Shown: piece after piece, positions 27,908 through 36,397 of the stretch | How positions within the stretch are numbered: position 1 is the first letter of the stretch | Layout of the letters: the number at the start of each line of letters is the position of its first letter | Assembly (NCBI GenBank): GCA_963827545.1 | Contig: CAWHBI010000032.1 | Location: forward strand, 59,482 to 123,481 | Reading direction: 5' to 3' | DNA length: 64,000 nt | DNA from: AWTP1-13 sp963827545 | Lineage (GTDB): Bacteria; Pseudomonadota; Alphaproteobacteria; Rhizobiales; Hyphomicrobiaceae | Notes under the pieces: model-generated | Told to the model about the DNA's origin: nothing | What the model saw: the letters and a program-made list of their open reading frames with translations, nothing else | Database searches by the model: none | Position numbers and translations under genes: made by a program

Positions 27908-28738
27908 TCAGCCGCCTTTCTTCTGCGAGAAGACCTTGTTGAGTTCCGCACCGGGTGCCGCATCTGCAAAGCCGTTGAAGCTGCCAGCCTCCATGATCTG
28001 CTTGGCGGTGCGTATGAATCCGCCCCAAGCTGCGCGCGCCAGCGATCCGCCGACACTGATGCGGCGCACGCCCAGCTCAGTCAGGTCCTTGACTGTGAGA
28101 TCGCTGGGGCTGCCCATCAGCAGGTTGACCCCCTTGGGCGCGACGGCCTTCACGACGGCGGAAATCTGCTCGCGGGTGGAGATGCCGGGCGAATACAGGC
28201 AATCGGCGCCGGCATCGGAATAAGCCTTGAGCCGGCGGATGGTCTCGTCGAGATCGGGCTTGCCGCGGATGAAGCCCTCGCTGCGCCCGGTCAGCAGCAC
28301 GTCGCCGCCGGCCTTGTCGATGGCTGCGCGCGCCGCCTTGATGCGCGCCACGGCCAGATCGAAGTCGTAGAGGGGCTTGGCCCTGTCGCCGGTGAAGTCC
28401 TCTATTGAGAGCCCCGAAACGCCCGTTGCAACGCACAGCCGCACGCTTTCCGCCACACCCTCCGGCGCATCGGCAAAGCCGCCCTCGAAGTCGGCGTTCA
28501 TGGGCACGTCGGCGGCAGCCGACAGCTCGGCAATGTGCGCCAGCGCCATGTCGCGGGTTATCCCGCCGTCACCCAGCCCGCGCGACCACGCAAAGCCCGC
28601 GCTTGTTGTCGCCAGCGCCTTGAAGCCCATGCCCTGCAGGTAGAGCGCGCTGCCGACATCCCACGGATTGGGAATGACGAAGCATCCGCTCTCGTGCAGG
28701 CGTTTGAATGTGGCGCGCTTCTCGGCAACTGTGGACAT
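27908..28738 (-). CDS. Isocitrate lyase/PEP mutase family protein
   Basis: 276 residues, TIM-barrel enzyme of the PEP mutase/isocitrate lyase superfamily. FVIPNPWDVGSA at the start, PMNADFEGGFAD (metal-binding acids) and SIEDFTGD are characteristic; the group includes oxaloacetate decarboxylases and 2-methylisocitrate lyases. The catalytic KKCGH-type loop of true isocitrate lyases is not seen, favouring a carboxyphosphonoenolpyruvate mutase-like or decarboxylase role. ATG 28738 has a strong AAGGAGGT 6 nt upstream. It heads a two-gene unit with the SDR downstream. Confidence 0.88.
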   Translation of the reverse strand: MSTVAEKRATFKRLHESGCFVIPNPWDVGSALYLQGMGFKALATTSAGFAWSRGLGDGGITRDMALAHIAELSAAADVPMNADFEGGFADAPEGVAESVRLCVATGVSGLSIEDFTGDRAKPLYDFDLAVARIKAARAAIDKAGGDVLLTGRSEGFIRGKPDLDETIRRLKAYSDAGADCLYSPGISTREQISAVVKAVAPKGVNLLMGSPSDLTVKDLTELGVRRISVGGSLARAAWGGFIRTAKQIMEAGSFNGFADAAPGAELNKVFSQKKGG

Positions 28739-28865
28739 GATGCGACCTCCTTGGGGACCGTAGTCATCCTAGCCCTCGTGCGCTGGATGCGTAATCACAA
28801 TCCGCTTCGTCTTCGCGTCGGCCTCGTGGCACCAGCTCGCGAACGGAGGTGACGCGCGGGGCGCG

Positions 28866-29639
28866 CTAGTCGTCGGCAATGACACCGGCGCCGCGGAAAC
28901 CGCCGTCGACGGCGACGACCTCGCCGGTCATGTAGCTGGACTTGGTGCCGTCCAGCAGAAACTCGATCACGCTGGCGATCTCGTCCGGCTCGGCATAGCG
29001 CCGCATCGGCACATGGCGCGCCCACAGCGCGCGATCCTTGGGTGTGTGCATGGTCTTCACCATCGGCGTGTCGACTGGCCCCGGTGCCACTGCATTCACG
29101 CGGATGCCGTAACGCGCCAGATCGTTGGCCAGCACCTGGGTCAGCACGATGACGGCTCCCTTGGACGAGCCGTAGGCGCTGCGGCCCTTGCTGCCGCGCA
29201 CGCCCGAGACCGACGCCAGATTGACGATGGCGCCGCCGCCGCGGTCCTTCATGATCAGCGCCGCAGCACGGGCGACAATGAAGGTGCCGACGACGTTGAC
29301 GTCGAGGATCTTGCGAAACAGCTCGACCGGCGTGTCGAGCGCAGGAATGTCGGCGGCAATGCCGGCCGAGTTGACCACGCCATCGAGGCCGCCCAGTTTC
29401 GTGACCACGTGGCTCACGATGCTCTGCGCCGCGGCTTCATCCGTCACATCGAGCGGCGCGACAAGCACGTTCGCTGAGCCGTCGTGCTTCCGCCGCTGCG
29501 CCTCGAGCGTCTGCTCATCGCGATCGACGATCGCCACCTTCCAGCCCGATGCGAGCAGGCGTTCCGCCGTCGCCAGGCCGATGCCGGACGCGCCGCCGGT
29601 GATGAGCGCCACCCTCGCCTTTGTTCCGGCCTCGATCAT
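28866..29639 (-). CDS. SDR family NAD(P)-dependent oxidoreductase
   Basis: 257 residues, classical SDR: TGGASGIG at the start, NSAG, catalytic Ser in LASVSGVRG, YGSSKGA as the YxxxK motif, and the C-terminal AVDGGFRG. ATG 29639 has GGAGAAGCA directly upstream. The substrate cannot be told; FabG-like or a sugar/alcohol dehydrogenase are possible. About 130 nt separate it from the lyase gene downstream. Confidence 0.9.
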   Translation of the reverse strand: MIEAGTKARVALITGGASGIGLATAERLLASGWKVAIVDRDEQTLEAQRRKHDGSANVLVAPLDVTDEAAAQSIVSHVVTKLGGLDGVVNSAGIAADIPALDTPVELFRKILDVNVVGTFIVARAAALIMKDRGGGAIVNLASVSGVRGSKGRSAYGSSKGAVIVLTQVLANDLARYGIRVNAVAPGPVDTPMVKTMHTPKDRALWARHVPMRRYAEPDEIASVIEFLLDGTKSSYMTGEVVAVDGGFRGAGVIADD

Positions 29640-29709
29640 TGCTTCTCCCCAATTGAGCGCACGTCTCGAAGGGGCGCCGGGCGGCCATCACAGCGGAAAC
29701 CGAGCCCTT

Positions 29710-30231
29710 TCACTGCTTTATGCGCAACTGGCCCAGAAAGTCGCGTTTCCCCAAGGGCACACCCTTGGTGCGCAGGATGTCGTATGCCGTGGTCGCGTGG
29801 AAATAGAAATTGGGCAGCGAGAACGATAGAAGGAAGCTCTCGGCCGTGAACGGTATTTTCCTGTCCCGAAACTGAAACGTGACATTTCGTCCTGCGAGCC
29901 CGTCCACCTCTTCGCGGCTCAAGCGCCGCAAAGTTTCGCCCGCGTCAGTGACCAGCTGCTGCAACCCGCGATAGTCGAGTGGGTCAGTGCTGCCTGACGG
30001 AGAGAACACGCCCTTCCTCACGCCTTCGATGGCGCCCAGGGAATGGTGCGCTACGGACACGACCTGGAAGCGCAAGGGCAGCATGTCCGCAGCCAGGCGT
30101 GATTCCACCATCTCGCTCGGATCGATGTTGTTGCTCGTGCAAAACGCGAGTCCCTTATCGAGAAATCCGGCGACCGCAGGTATGGTCTGCAGATAGTTTG
30201 CGACGCTCATATCGTAAAGTGATGTCGACAT
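29710..30231 (-). CDS. DUF1993 domain-containing protein
   Basis: 173 residues. The N-terminus SLYDMSVANYLQTIPAVAGF, followed by LAADMLPLRFQV and the late YFHATTAYDILR, matches DUF1993, a four-helix bundle family related to the DinB/metal-binding YfiT fold. His residues suited to metal binding occur in VSVAHHSLG and FYFHATT. Of the two close ATGs (30240 and 30231), 30231 is preferred because AGGAG is 11 nt upstream rather than 2. Function unknown; cytoplasmic. Confidence 0.87.
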   Translation of the reverse strand: MSTSLYDMSVANYLQTIPAVAGFLDKGLAFCTSNNIDPSEMVESRLAADMLPLRFQVVSVAHHSLGAIEGVRKGVFSPSGSTDPLDYRGLQQLVTDAGETLRRLSREEVDGLAGRNVTFQFRDRKIPFTAESFLLSFSLPNFYFHATTAYDILRTKGVPLGKRDFLGQLRIKQ

Positions 30232-30311
30232 ATCCCTCATTTCTCCTGTGCTACACATCGATATTCGCCGTCGCGCAGCCGACGTCGGAGCGTGCGGTTG
30301 CGATCGATCAG

Positions 30312-31661
30312 CTACCGGTTCGGTCGCCCGAACATCGCCTCCATCTCGCGGCGCACCTTGACCGCGGGCGCACTGGCATCGAAGTCGACGTCCGACCACT
30401 TGAGCGATTGGCCCTCCCCGACGTCGTGGGTGAGCTTGACATCGTGGGCGAGCCCCAGCGGCAGATAGCCGTTCTCGAGGGAGGTTTCTGCCGGCACCTG
30501 TTTGCCCCAAACGAGGAAGCCGCCCTCGCCGTCGAGCACCTCACCCTTCTTGAGCGCGCGCTTGGCCGTGGCAACCACATCCGAGTTGAAGCATATCGGC
30601 GCTCCGGTCGGCTCCTTGCGCAGGGCGGCCGACGCAACCGAGACGCCAAGCTCCAGCCCGATCATATGCGTGGGGCGATAGAGCGCCGAGTATCTCCCGC
30701 TCTTGTCGGGGAGGAGATTGTACTCGACGGCGCACTGGCCGGCGTAGGGGCTCTCGCTCTCGATCACGACGTAGGTGCCCATGACCAGGTTGTGCGGCAC
30801 GTCCTTGCCGTCCCGGTCGAGCGAGGACACGACCTCGGTGACGCCCTTCTTCTCCAGCGTGCCACCCTCGGATTTCGGCTTGCACACGTCGGCCAGCTCG
30901 AAGCGCGATGCGGGCGGGAAGCCGAGGCCGCCCGACTGCGGCACCAGGCCAGTCGCGTTGCACACCGCCGTCATCTCGATGCCGGACTTGGTGCCGTCGA
31001 CGAACGAGTTGAACATCTTCGGGTTGATGTGGCTGCGGTCCTTGATCACCAGGAAGGTGTCGAGGATGTCCCACACGCTGTCGGGCGTCGACTGGTGGTA
31101 GGTCGGATGGTATCGGGTGCCTTTGCCGGCAGCGACCACCTTGTAGCCGCAGGTGCGCGCCCAATCGACGTGCTCGCAGATCAGTGCAGGCTGGTCGCCC
31201 CAGGCCAGCGAGTAGACGACGCCGGCCTCGCGCGCTCTGCGCGCCAGCAGCGGCCCCGCCAGTGCGTCCGCCTCCACGTTGACCATGACGATGTGCTTGC
31301 CGTTCTGGATGGCGGCCTGGCACAGCCTGATGCCCGTCGCAGGATCGCCTGTCGCCTCGATCACGACCTCGATCTCGGGATGGTCGATCACGGCCATGGC
31401 GTCGTCAGTGACGAGCGTCTTGCCGGTCTTGAGCGCATCGGCCATCGACTTGGCCTCGGTCTGCGCCGCGGGCCATCCGACCCCGATCATGCGCTCCCTG
31501 GCCCGCTGCGGCATCAGATCGGCCAGGCCCACGAGGTGCATGCCGGTGGTCAGGCGCACCTGGGAGAGGAACATGGTGCCGAACTTGCCGGCTCCGATCT
31601 GGCCGATGCGGATCGGCCGACCGGCTGCGGCGCGCTCCTTCAGCATGGATGACAGGTTCAT
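30312..31661 (-). CDS. NAD(P)-dependent oxidoreductase with C-terminal SAF-like domain (sugar-acid metabolism)
   Basis: 449 residues. An N-terminal Rossmann domain (IRIGQIGAGKFGTMFLSQ, about 18-35) is followed by a homoserine-dehydrogenase-like catalytic region and a C-terminal SAF-type domain (FNSDVVATAKRALKKGEVLD, then GYLPLGLAHDVKL). This architecture is found beside altronate/galactarate-type dehydratases in sugar-acid catabolism. ATG 31661 has GAGGAAGG 8 nt upstream. It is divergent from the UxaA gene, with a palindromic repeat in the 197-nt gap between the starts. The exact substrate is unknown. Confidence 0.87.
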   Translation of the reverse strand: MNLSSMLKERAAAGRPIRIGQIGAGKFGTMFLSQVRLTTGMHLVGLADLMPQRARERMIGVGWPAAQTEAKSMADALKTGKTLVTDDAMAVIDHPEIEVVIEATGDPATGIRLCQAAIQNGKHIVMVNVEADALAGPLLARRAREAGVVYSLAWGDQPALICEHVDWARTCGYKVVAAGKGTRYHPTYHQSTPDSVWDILDTFLVIKDRSHINPKMFNSFVDGTKSGIEMTAVCNATGLVPQSGGLGFPPASRFELADVCKPKSEGGTLEKKGVTEVVSSLDRDGKDVPHNLVMGTYVVIESESPYAGQCAVEYNLLPDKSGRYSALYRPTHMIGLELGVSVASAALRKEPTGAPICFNSDVVATAKRALKKGEVLDGEGGFLVWGKQVPAETSLENGYLPLGLAHDVKLTHDVGEGQSLKWSDVDFDASAPAVKVRREMEAMFGRPNR

Positions 31662-31718
31662 GGCGGCGCCTTCCTCGTTCCTCGCTCTCCGCGTCGACGG
31701 CAACCATAGCGCACAGTG

Positions 31719-31816
31719 GTAGGGCGCAATAGCGAAGCGTATTGCGCCGATGCGACCTCGCCGGTCGGGCTACCGGAAAAAACGGCGCAATACGGCTGAC
31801 GCCTATTGCGCCCTGC
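31719..31816. repeat. Diverged third copy of the 87-bp double-palindrome repeat
   Basis: Outer arms GTAGGGCGCAATAG and CTATTGCGCCCTGC are inverses with one mismatch; the inner GTATTGCGCCG/CGGCGCAATAC is perfect. The two compensated changes relative to the copies near 1 kb (GCATT to GTATT and AATGC to AATAC) keep the stem paired. It occupies the shared promoter region of the divergent sugar-acid genes. Confidence 0.9.
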
Positions 31817-31858
31817 ACTTGGCCTCCGCATCATGCGGAAAACGCCAGGGAGGCGCCC

Positions 31859-33394
31859 ATGCAGGACAAGCCGGAAAAGAAGGCTCCGCGCACGCTCAAG
31901 CTCAATTCCAACGACAACGTCATCGTGGCCGTCGACGCGGTGATGCCCGAGGTGACCGTGCAGGGCGTCACGGCGACGGCGCGCATCATGCGCGGTCACA
32001 AGATGGCGGTAGAGCGCATCGAGAAGGGTGAGCCGGTCCTGAAGTTCGGACAGATCATCGGTTTCGCCACCGAGGAGATCGTACCCGGCAGCCACGTCCA
32101 CACCCACAACTGCTCCTTTGCCGAGTTCGAGCGCGACTACGCCTTCGCGCGGGACGCGCGCGAGGAGCCACTATTGCCGCCTGAAGCGCGGGCGACCTTC
32201 GAGGGCTACCGCCGCGCCAACGGCAAGGTGGGCACGCGCAACTACATCGGCATCCTCACCAGCGTGAACTGCTCCGCGTCGGTGGCCCGCTTCATGGCCG
32301 AGGCGGTCAACCGCTCCGGCATGCTCGCCCAGTTTCCCAATGTCGATGGCGTCGTCTCGTTCGTGCACGGGACGGGCTGTGGGCTAGCCGCCAAAGGCGA
32401 GGGCTACGACGCCCTGGAGCGCACGCAATGGGGCTACGCCGGGCATCCGAATCTGGCGGCGGCCCTGGTTGTCGGCCTGGGGTGCGAGGTGTTCCAGATC
32501 TCGCGCCTCAAGGAGAAATACGGCCTCGTCGAGGGTGACAACTTTCGCACCATGACCATCCAGGACACGGGCGGCACGAAGAAAACCATCGAGGCCGGCG
32601 TCGCCCGCATCAATGAGATGCTTCCCCGCGCCAATGCGGCGCGCCGCGAAACCATCCCTGCGTCCGAGCTCATCCTGGCGCTGCAGTGCGGCGGCTCAGA
32701 CGGCTATTCGGGCATCACCGCCAACCCCGCGCTCGGTGCCGCGGTCGACATCCTGGTGCGGCACGGCGGAACGGCCGTGCTGTCGGAGACGCCGGAAATC
32801 TACGGCGCCGAGCATCTGCTCACGCGCCGCGCCCGCACGCGCGAAGTTGGCGAGAAGCTTGTCGAGATTATCCGCTGGTGGCAGGACTACTGCGCCAGGA
32901 ACGATGGCTCGATGGACAACAACCCGAGCCCCGGCAACAAGGCCGGCGGGCTGACAACGATCCTGGAGAAGTCGCTGGGCGCGGCGGCCAAGGGCGGCAC
33001 GACCACGCTGACCGAGGTCTACCGGTATGCAGAGCCGGTGACCGCCAAGGGCTTCGTCTACATGGACACGCCGGGATACGACCCCGTGGCTGCCACAGGC
33101 CAGGTGGCCGGCGGCTGCAATGTGCTGTGCTTCACCACGGGCCGCGGCTCGGCCTATGGCTGCAAGCCCACGCCGTCGATCAAGCTCGCCACAAACCACG
33201 ACATCTACCGCCGCATGCTCGACGACATGGACATCAACTGCGGCGACATCCTTGACGGTGTCTCCATCGAGACCAAGGGTCAGGAGATCTTCGACACCGT
33301 CCTGCGCGTCGCGTCCGGCGACAAGACCAAGAGCGAGCTCTTGGGTTACGGCGACAACGAGTTCGTACCCTGGCAGATCGGCGCCACGATGTAG
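31859..33394 (+). CDS. UxaA family hydrolase (altronate dehydratase-like)
   Basis: 511 residues. Residues about 12-95 form the SAF domain (DNVIVAVDAVMPEV, GHKMAVERIEKGEPV, HVHTHNC) and about 115-511 the UxaA C-terminal domain (GYRRANGKVGTRNYIGI, HGTGCGLAAKG, QCGGSDGYSGITANPALG, CKPTPSIKLATN). These enzymes dehydrate sugar acids such as altronate or galactarate to 2-keto-3-deoxy acids with a metal ion. ATG 31859 has GGGAGG 6 nt upstream. Divergent from the SAF-type oxidoreductase, suggesting a shared pathway. Confidence 0.92.
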   Translation: MQDKPEKKAPRTLKLNSNDNVIVAVDAVMPEVTVQGVTATARIMRGHKMAVERIEKGEPVLKFGQIIGFATEEIVPGSHVHTHNCSFAEFERDYAFARDAREEPLLPPEARATFEGYRRANGKVGTRNYIGILTSVNCSASVARFMAEAVNRSGMLAQFPNVDGVVSFVHGTGCGLAAKGEGYDALERTQWGYAGHPNLAAALVVGLGCEVFQISRLKEKYGLVEGDNFRTMTIQDTGGTKKTIEAGVARINEMLPRANAARRETIPASELILALQCGGSDGYSGITANPALGAAVDILVRHGGTAVLSETPEIYGAEHLLTRRARTREVGEKLVEIIRWWQDYCARNDGSMDNNPSPGNKAGGLTTILEKSLGAAAKGGTTTLTEVYRYAEPVTAKGFVYMDTPGYDPVAATGQVAGGCNVLCFTTGRGSAYGCKPTPSIKLATNHDIYRRMLDDMDINCGDILDGVSIETKGQEIFDTVLRVASGDKTKSELLGYGDNEFVPWQIGATM

Positions 33395-33407
33395 GCTCGG
33401 GACAGCG

Positions 33408-34577
33408 CTATGCGCCGAAGTATCCCTCGACGAAGCGGCGATAGACCTGCGTGAGCGTGGCAAGGTCCGAGAGCGGTACACGCTCGTCGATCTGATGCAC
33501 GGTTGCATTGAGCAGGCCCAGCTCGATCACCGGGCAATATTTGTAAATGAAGCGGGCGTCCGAAGTGCCGCCGTTGGTGGTGAGCGCGGCCTCACGCCCC
33601 GTCACGGCGCGCACGGCCTCGCGCATGGTATCGACCAGCGGGCCGGGCTCGGTGAGGAACACGTCTCCAGTGCCGAAAAAGCGCAGGGTGAATTGCGCAC
33701 CGGTCTCCTTGGCGGCCGCCTCGCACTGAGCGCGCATCCACCCCTCGACGCTCGCGCGCGTGTGCAGATCGTTGTAGCGGATGTTGAAGTTGGCCTGTGC
33801 CGCGCCCGGGATCACATTGGTTGCGGTATTGGGCACAGACACCAGCGTTGCCTGCACGCTGGACGGCTGGAAGCGGGCGGTGCCGGCATCCATGGGCGTC
33901 GACGACACGCGGTCGAGAATGCGGGCAAGCTTCGGAACGGGGTTGTCGGCAAGGTGCGCGTAGGCCGAGTGCCCCTGCTTGCCGTGCACGATGATCTCGG
34001 CATTGAGATAGCCGCGCCGGCCGATCTTGATCTCGTCGCCGACAAAGGCGGAGCTCGTCGCCTCGCCGACGAGGCAGCCGTCCACGACCTCGCCCTGCGC
34101 CTTCATCCATTCGAGCACCTTGGCCGTGCCGTTGATGCCGGGCCCCTCCTCGTCGCCAGTGATGAGCAGCGAGATGGAGCCGCGCTCCAGCCCGCCGCTT
34201 GCCTGCAGGTAGTCGAGAATCGCCGCCACAAAGCAGGCGATGGCGCCCTTCATGTCGGCCGCGCCGCGGCCATACATCACGCCGTCCGCGATGTCGGCGC
34301 CGAACGGCGGCCGCGACCATCTCTTCTCCTCGCCGACCGGGACGACATCTGTGTGTCCCGCGAAACACAAATGCGGGCTGCTGGTGCCGAGGCGGGCGTA
34401 GAGATTCTGCACGTCCGGCGTGCCAGCTTCCGTCATGGTCAGGCGGTGACAGGTGAACCCGGCTGGCCGGAGCACGCCCTCCAGAAGGGTCAGCGCACCC
34501 CCTTCCTCCGGCGTGACGCTACGGCATCGGACAAGCGCCTGAGCAAGGTGCACTGGATCGAAGGGAGTGCTGGCCAT
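33408..34577 (-). CDS. dapE: Succinyl-diaminopimelate desuccinylase
   Basis: M20-type di-zinc hydrolase, 389 residues, which releases succinate from N-succinyl-LL-diaminopimelate in lysine and peptidoglycan synthesis. Metal ligands are in CFAGHTDVVP, GRGAADMKG, TGDEEGPGING and LVGEATSS; TTNGGTSDARF near the end is specific to DapE. On the same strand as dapD, with one membrane-protein gene between them, so a dap operon is likely. Confidence 0.95.
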   Translation of the reverse strand: MASTPFDPVHLAQALVRCRSVTPEEGGALTLLEGVLRPAGFTCHRLTMTEAGTPDVQNLYARLGTSSPHLCFAGHTDVVPVGEEKRWSRPPFGADIADGVMYGRGAADMKGAIACFVAAILDYLQASGGLERGSISLLITGDEEGPGINGTAKVLEWMKAQGEVVDGCLVGEATSSAFVGDEIKIGRRGYLNAEIIVHGKQGHSAYAHLADNPVPKLARILDRVSSTPMDAGTARFQPSSVQATLVSVPNTATNVIPGAAQANFNIRYNDLHTRASVEGWMRAQCEAAAKETGAQFTLRFFGTGDVFLTEPGPLVDTMREAVRAVTGREAALTTNGGTSDARFIYKYCPVIELGLLNATVHQIDERVPLSDLATLTQVYRRFVEGYFGA

Positions 34578-34644
34578 GTGCGCAAATCCGCCTTTTCATT
34601 TTCCGTGCGGGGGACCGATCCGGCCGCGCTCCGCGTATCGCCGA

Positions 34645-35391
34645 TCAGGACGATGCTGGTGCGGCAGCGGTCGGCTGCTGGCCCGCCTCGTGTCCCAGCG
34701 TCTCCAGGATGACGATCTTCTGCCAGATCTTCTGCGCCAGACCAACGGCAACACGTTCGATATCGCTCACCGCATCTGTCACGGTCGGGTCCGGGAACCC
34801 CTGTGCAAACAGCACGGCAACCTTCGAGGTCAGAGACACCATCTCCGAGCAGTAGTCGAGGTAACGGCTGAGCTCGAAGCGGGTGAGGGTGCGCGCCGGC
34901 GAGGACGGCGTATTGCCGCCCACGCTCACGATCGAGCTCGGATCCTTTGTCAGCTGGTGCATATCGATGACATGCACGATGGAGCGCAGCTCGTTCAGCG
35001 CCCGCAAGGCGCGCCTGCGCTTCAGCCGTTCCTCCATGGTGGCGACGAAGAACACGGCCGCGCCTACCAGAACCACGAGGTTTGCGGCCGCCTCGACGCC
35101 CTGCAACACGGTGAATACGCTGTCGGCAGACGTGCGGGAGAAGTCGATCAGCCGCGCAATCCACACCAGCGCAATGCCTCCTGTGCCGAGCAGAGCATAC
35201 GTCACCAGGCGCAGGAAGAAGCTGCGCCGTGAAATCCTGCGGGCCCGTGCCGAGTTGTCCTTGGCGATTACCAGGAGCTCGGCGCAGACGCAGCCGAGAC
35301 CCGCGCCCGGGAAGCGCTCGCTCACGCGGTGCTGTAGCGTCGCGATCGTATCGATGACCCTGGCGGGATCGAGCGCGCGATAGGTTCGCAT
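34645..35391 (-). CDS. Hypothetical inner-membrane protein within the dap operon
   Basis: 248 residues with two hydrophobic helices (about 63-85 and 95-123), the first flanked by basic residues. The C-terminal half is predicted helical and cytoplasmic, with KRRRALRALNELRS and an alternating charged pattern. ATG 35391 has AGGTGGAGGA immediately upstream, a strong site. It starts 13 nt after dapD and ends 67 nt before dapE, so it is probably co-transcribed with both. No family recognised; link to cell-wall precursor synthesis is by position only. Confidence 0.8.
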   Translation of the reverse strand: MRTYRALDPARVIDTIATLQHRVSERFPGAGLGCVCAELLVIAKDNSARARRISRRSFFLRLVTYALLGTGGIALVWIARLIDFSRTSADSVFTVLQGVEAAANLVVLVGAAVFFVATMEERLKRRRALRALNELRSIVHVIDMHQLTKDPSSIVSVGGNTPSSPARTLTRFELSRYLDYCSEMVSLTSKVAVLFAQGFPDPTVTDAVSDIERVAVGLAQKIWQKIVILETLGHEAGQQPTAAAPASS

Positions 35392-35404
35392 TCCTCCACC
35401 TGCG

Positions 35405-36247
35405 CTAATCCCGCAGCAATTCGTTGATGCCCGTTTTCGATCGTGTTTGTTCGTCGACCGTTTTCACGATGACGGCGCAATAGAGTCCGGGTCCCGGCTC
35501 GTTGTTCGGGAACGGCTTGCCGGGGAGCGTACCGGAGACCACCACGGAGTAAGGCGGCACCCTGCCGGTGATGATTTTTCCGGTCGCCCGGTCCACGATC
35601 TTGGTGGAGGCGCCGATGTAGACACCCATCGACAGCACAGACCCCTCGCCGACAACGACACCCTCCACGACCTCGGAACGCGCGCCGATGAAGCAGTTGT
35701 CCTCGATGATGGTGGGATTGGCCTGTAGCGGCTCCAGCACGCCGCCGATGCCGACCCCGCCGGAGAGATGGACGTTCTTGCCGATCTGGGCACAGGAGCC
35801 CACGGTTGCCCACGTATCGACCATGGTGCCGCTGTCGATGAATGCGCCGAGGTTGACGAAGGAGGGCATCAGGACAACGCCGGGCGCGATGTAGGCCGAT
35901 CGCCTGACAATGGCCCCCGGTACGGCCCGGAAGCCGGCTTTCCTGAAGCGGTCGCCCGTCATGCCGGCAAACTTGGAAGGCACCTTGTCCCACCAATCGG
36001 CGCCACCGGGAGCACCGGAAATGGGGGTCATGTCGTTGAGGCGAAAGGACAACAAGACGGCCTTTTTAAGCCATTGATTTACAATCCATTCATCGCCCTT
36101 CTTCTCCGCCACCCTGGCTTGCCCCTGATCCAGGAGGTCGAGCGCCGCCGCAACGGCGACACGCACATCTCCTTGTGTGTCCAGGTTGATGGTTTCGCGC
36201 TTGTCCCACGCGGCCTCGACGATGGTCTTGAGTGGGGAGTGTTGCAT
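35405..36247 (-). CDS. dapD: Tetrahydrodipicolinate N-succinyltransferase
   Basis: 280 residues. It transfers succinate from succinyl-CoA to 2,3,4,5-tetrahydrodipicolinate, an early step of the succinylase lysine route. The N-terminal helical domain is followed by a left-handed beta-helix of hexapeptide repeats (IAPGVVLMPSFVNLGAFI, IGGVLEPLQANPTIIED, GEGSVLSMGVYIG). First gene of the probable dapD-membrane protein-dapE operon; the next step, dapC, is not in the window. Confidence 0.95.
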   Translation of the reverse strand: MQHSPLKTIVEAAWDKRETINLDTQGDVRVAVAAALDLLDQGQARVAEKKGDEWIVNQWLKKAVLLSFRLNDMTPISGAPGGADWWDKVPSKFAGMTGDRFRKAGFRAVPGAIVRRSAYIAPGVVLMPSFVNLGAFIDSGTMVDTWATVGSCAQIGKNVHLSGGVGIGGVLEPLQANPTIIEDNCFIGARSEVVEGVVVGEGSVLSMGVYIGASTKIVDRATGKIITGRVPPYSVVVSGTLPGKPFPNNEPGPGLYCAVIVKTVDEQTRSKTGINELLRD

Positions 36248-36397
36248 GGCGAAGCTTTGTGGCTTAGCTGCTTTGGGTCTGTCAATTGGAACAGGGAGTA
36301 CAAGTAGTCATTGCCGATCAACAGGAGGTTTGCTTTACGCGCGTGCAGTCCTGGCCTAGAGTTATGGCAACTGGGGTATGGGCTGGGGATTCGCGCG

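Noticed and set aside
26937..28223. A 428-codon plus-strand frame across the SDR and lyase genes
   Set aside because: Antisense to two well-supported genes; no domain visible.
29979..31652. A 557-codon plus-strand frame over the DUF1993 and oxidoreductase genes
   Set aside because: It is antisense to two genes with family motifs and is rich in His, Arg and Val as expected from a shadow frame.
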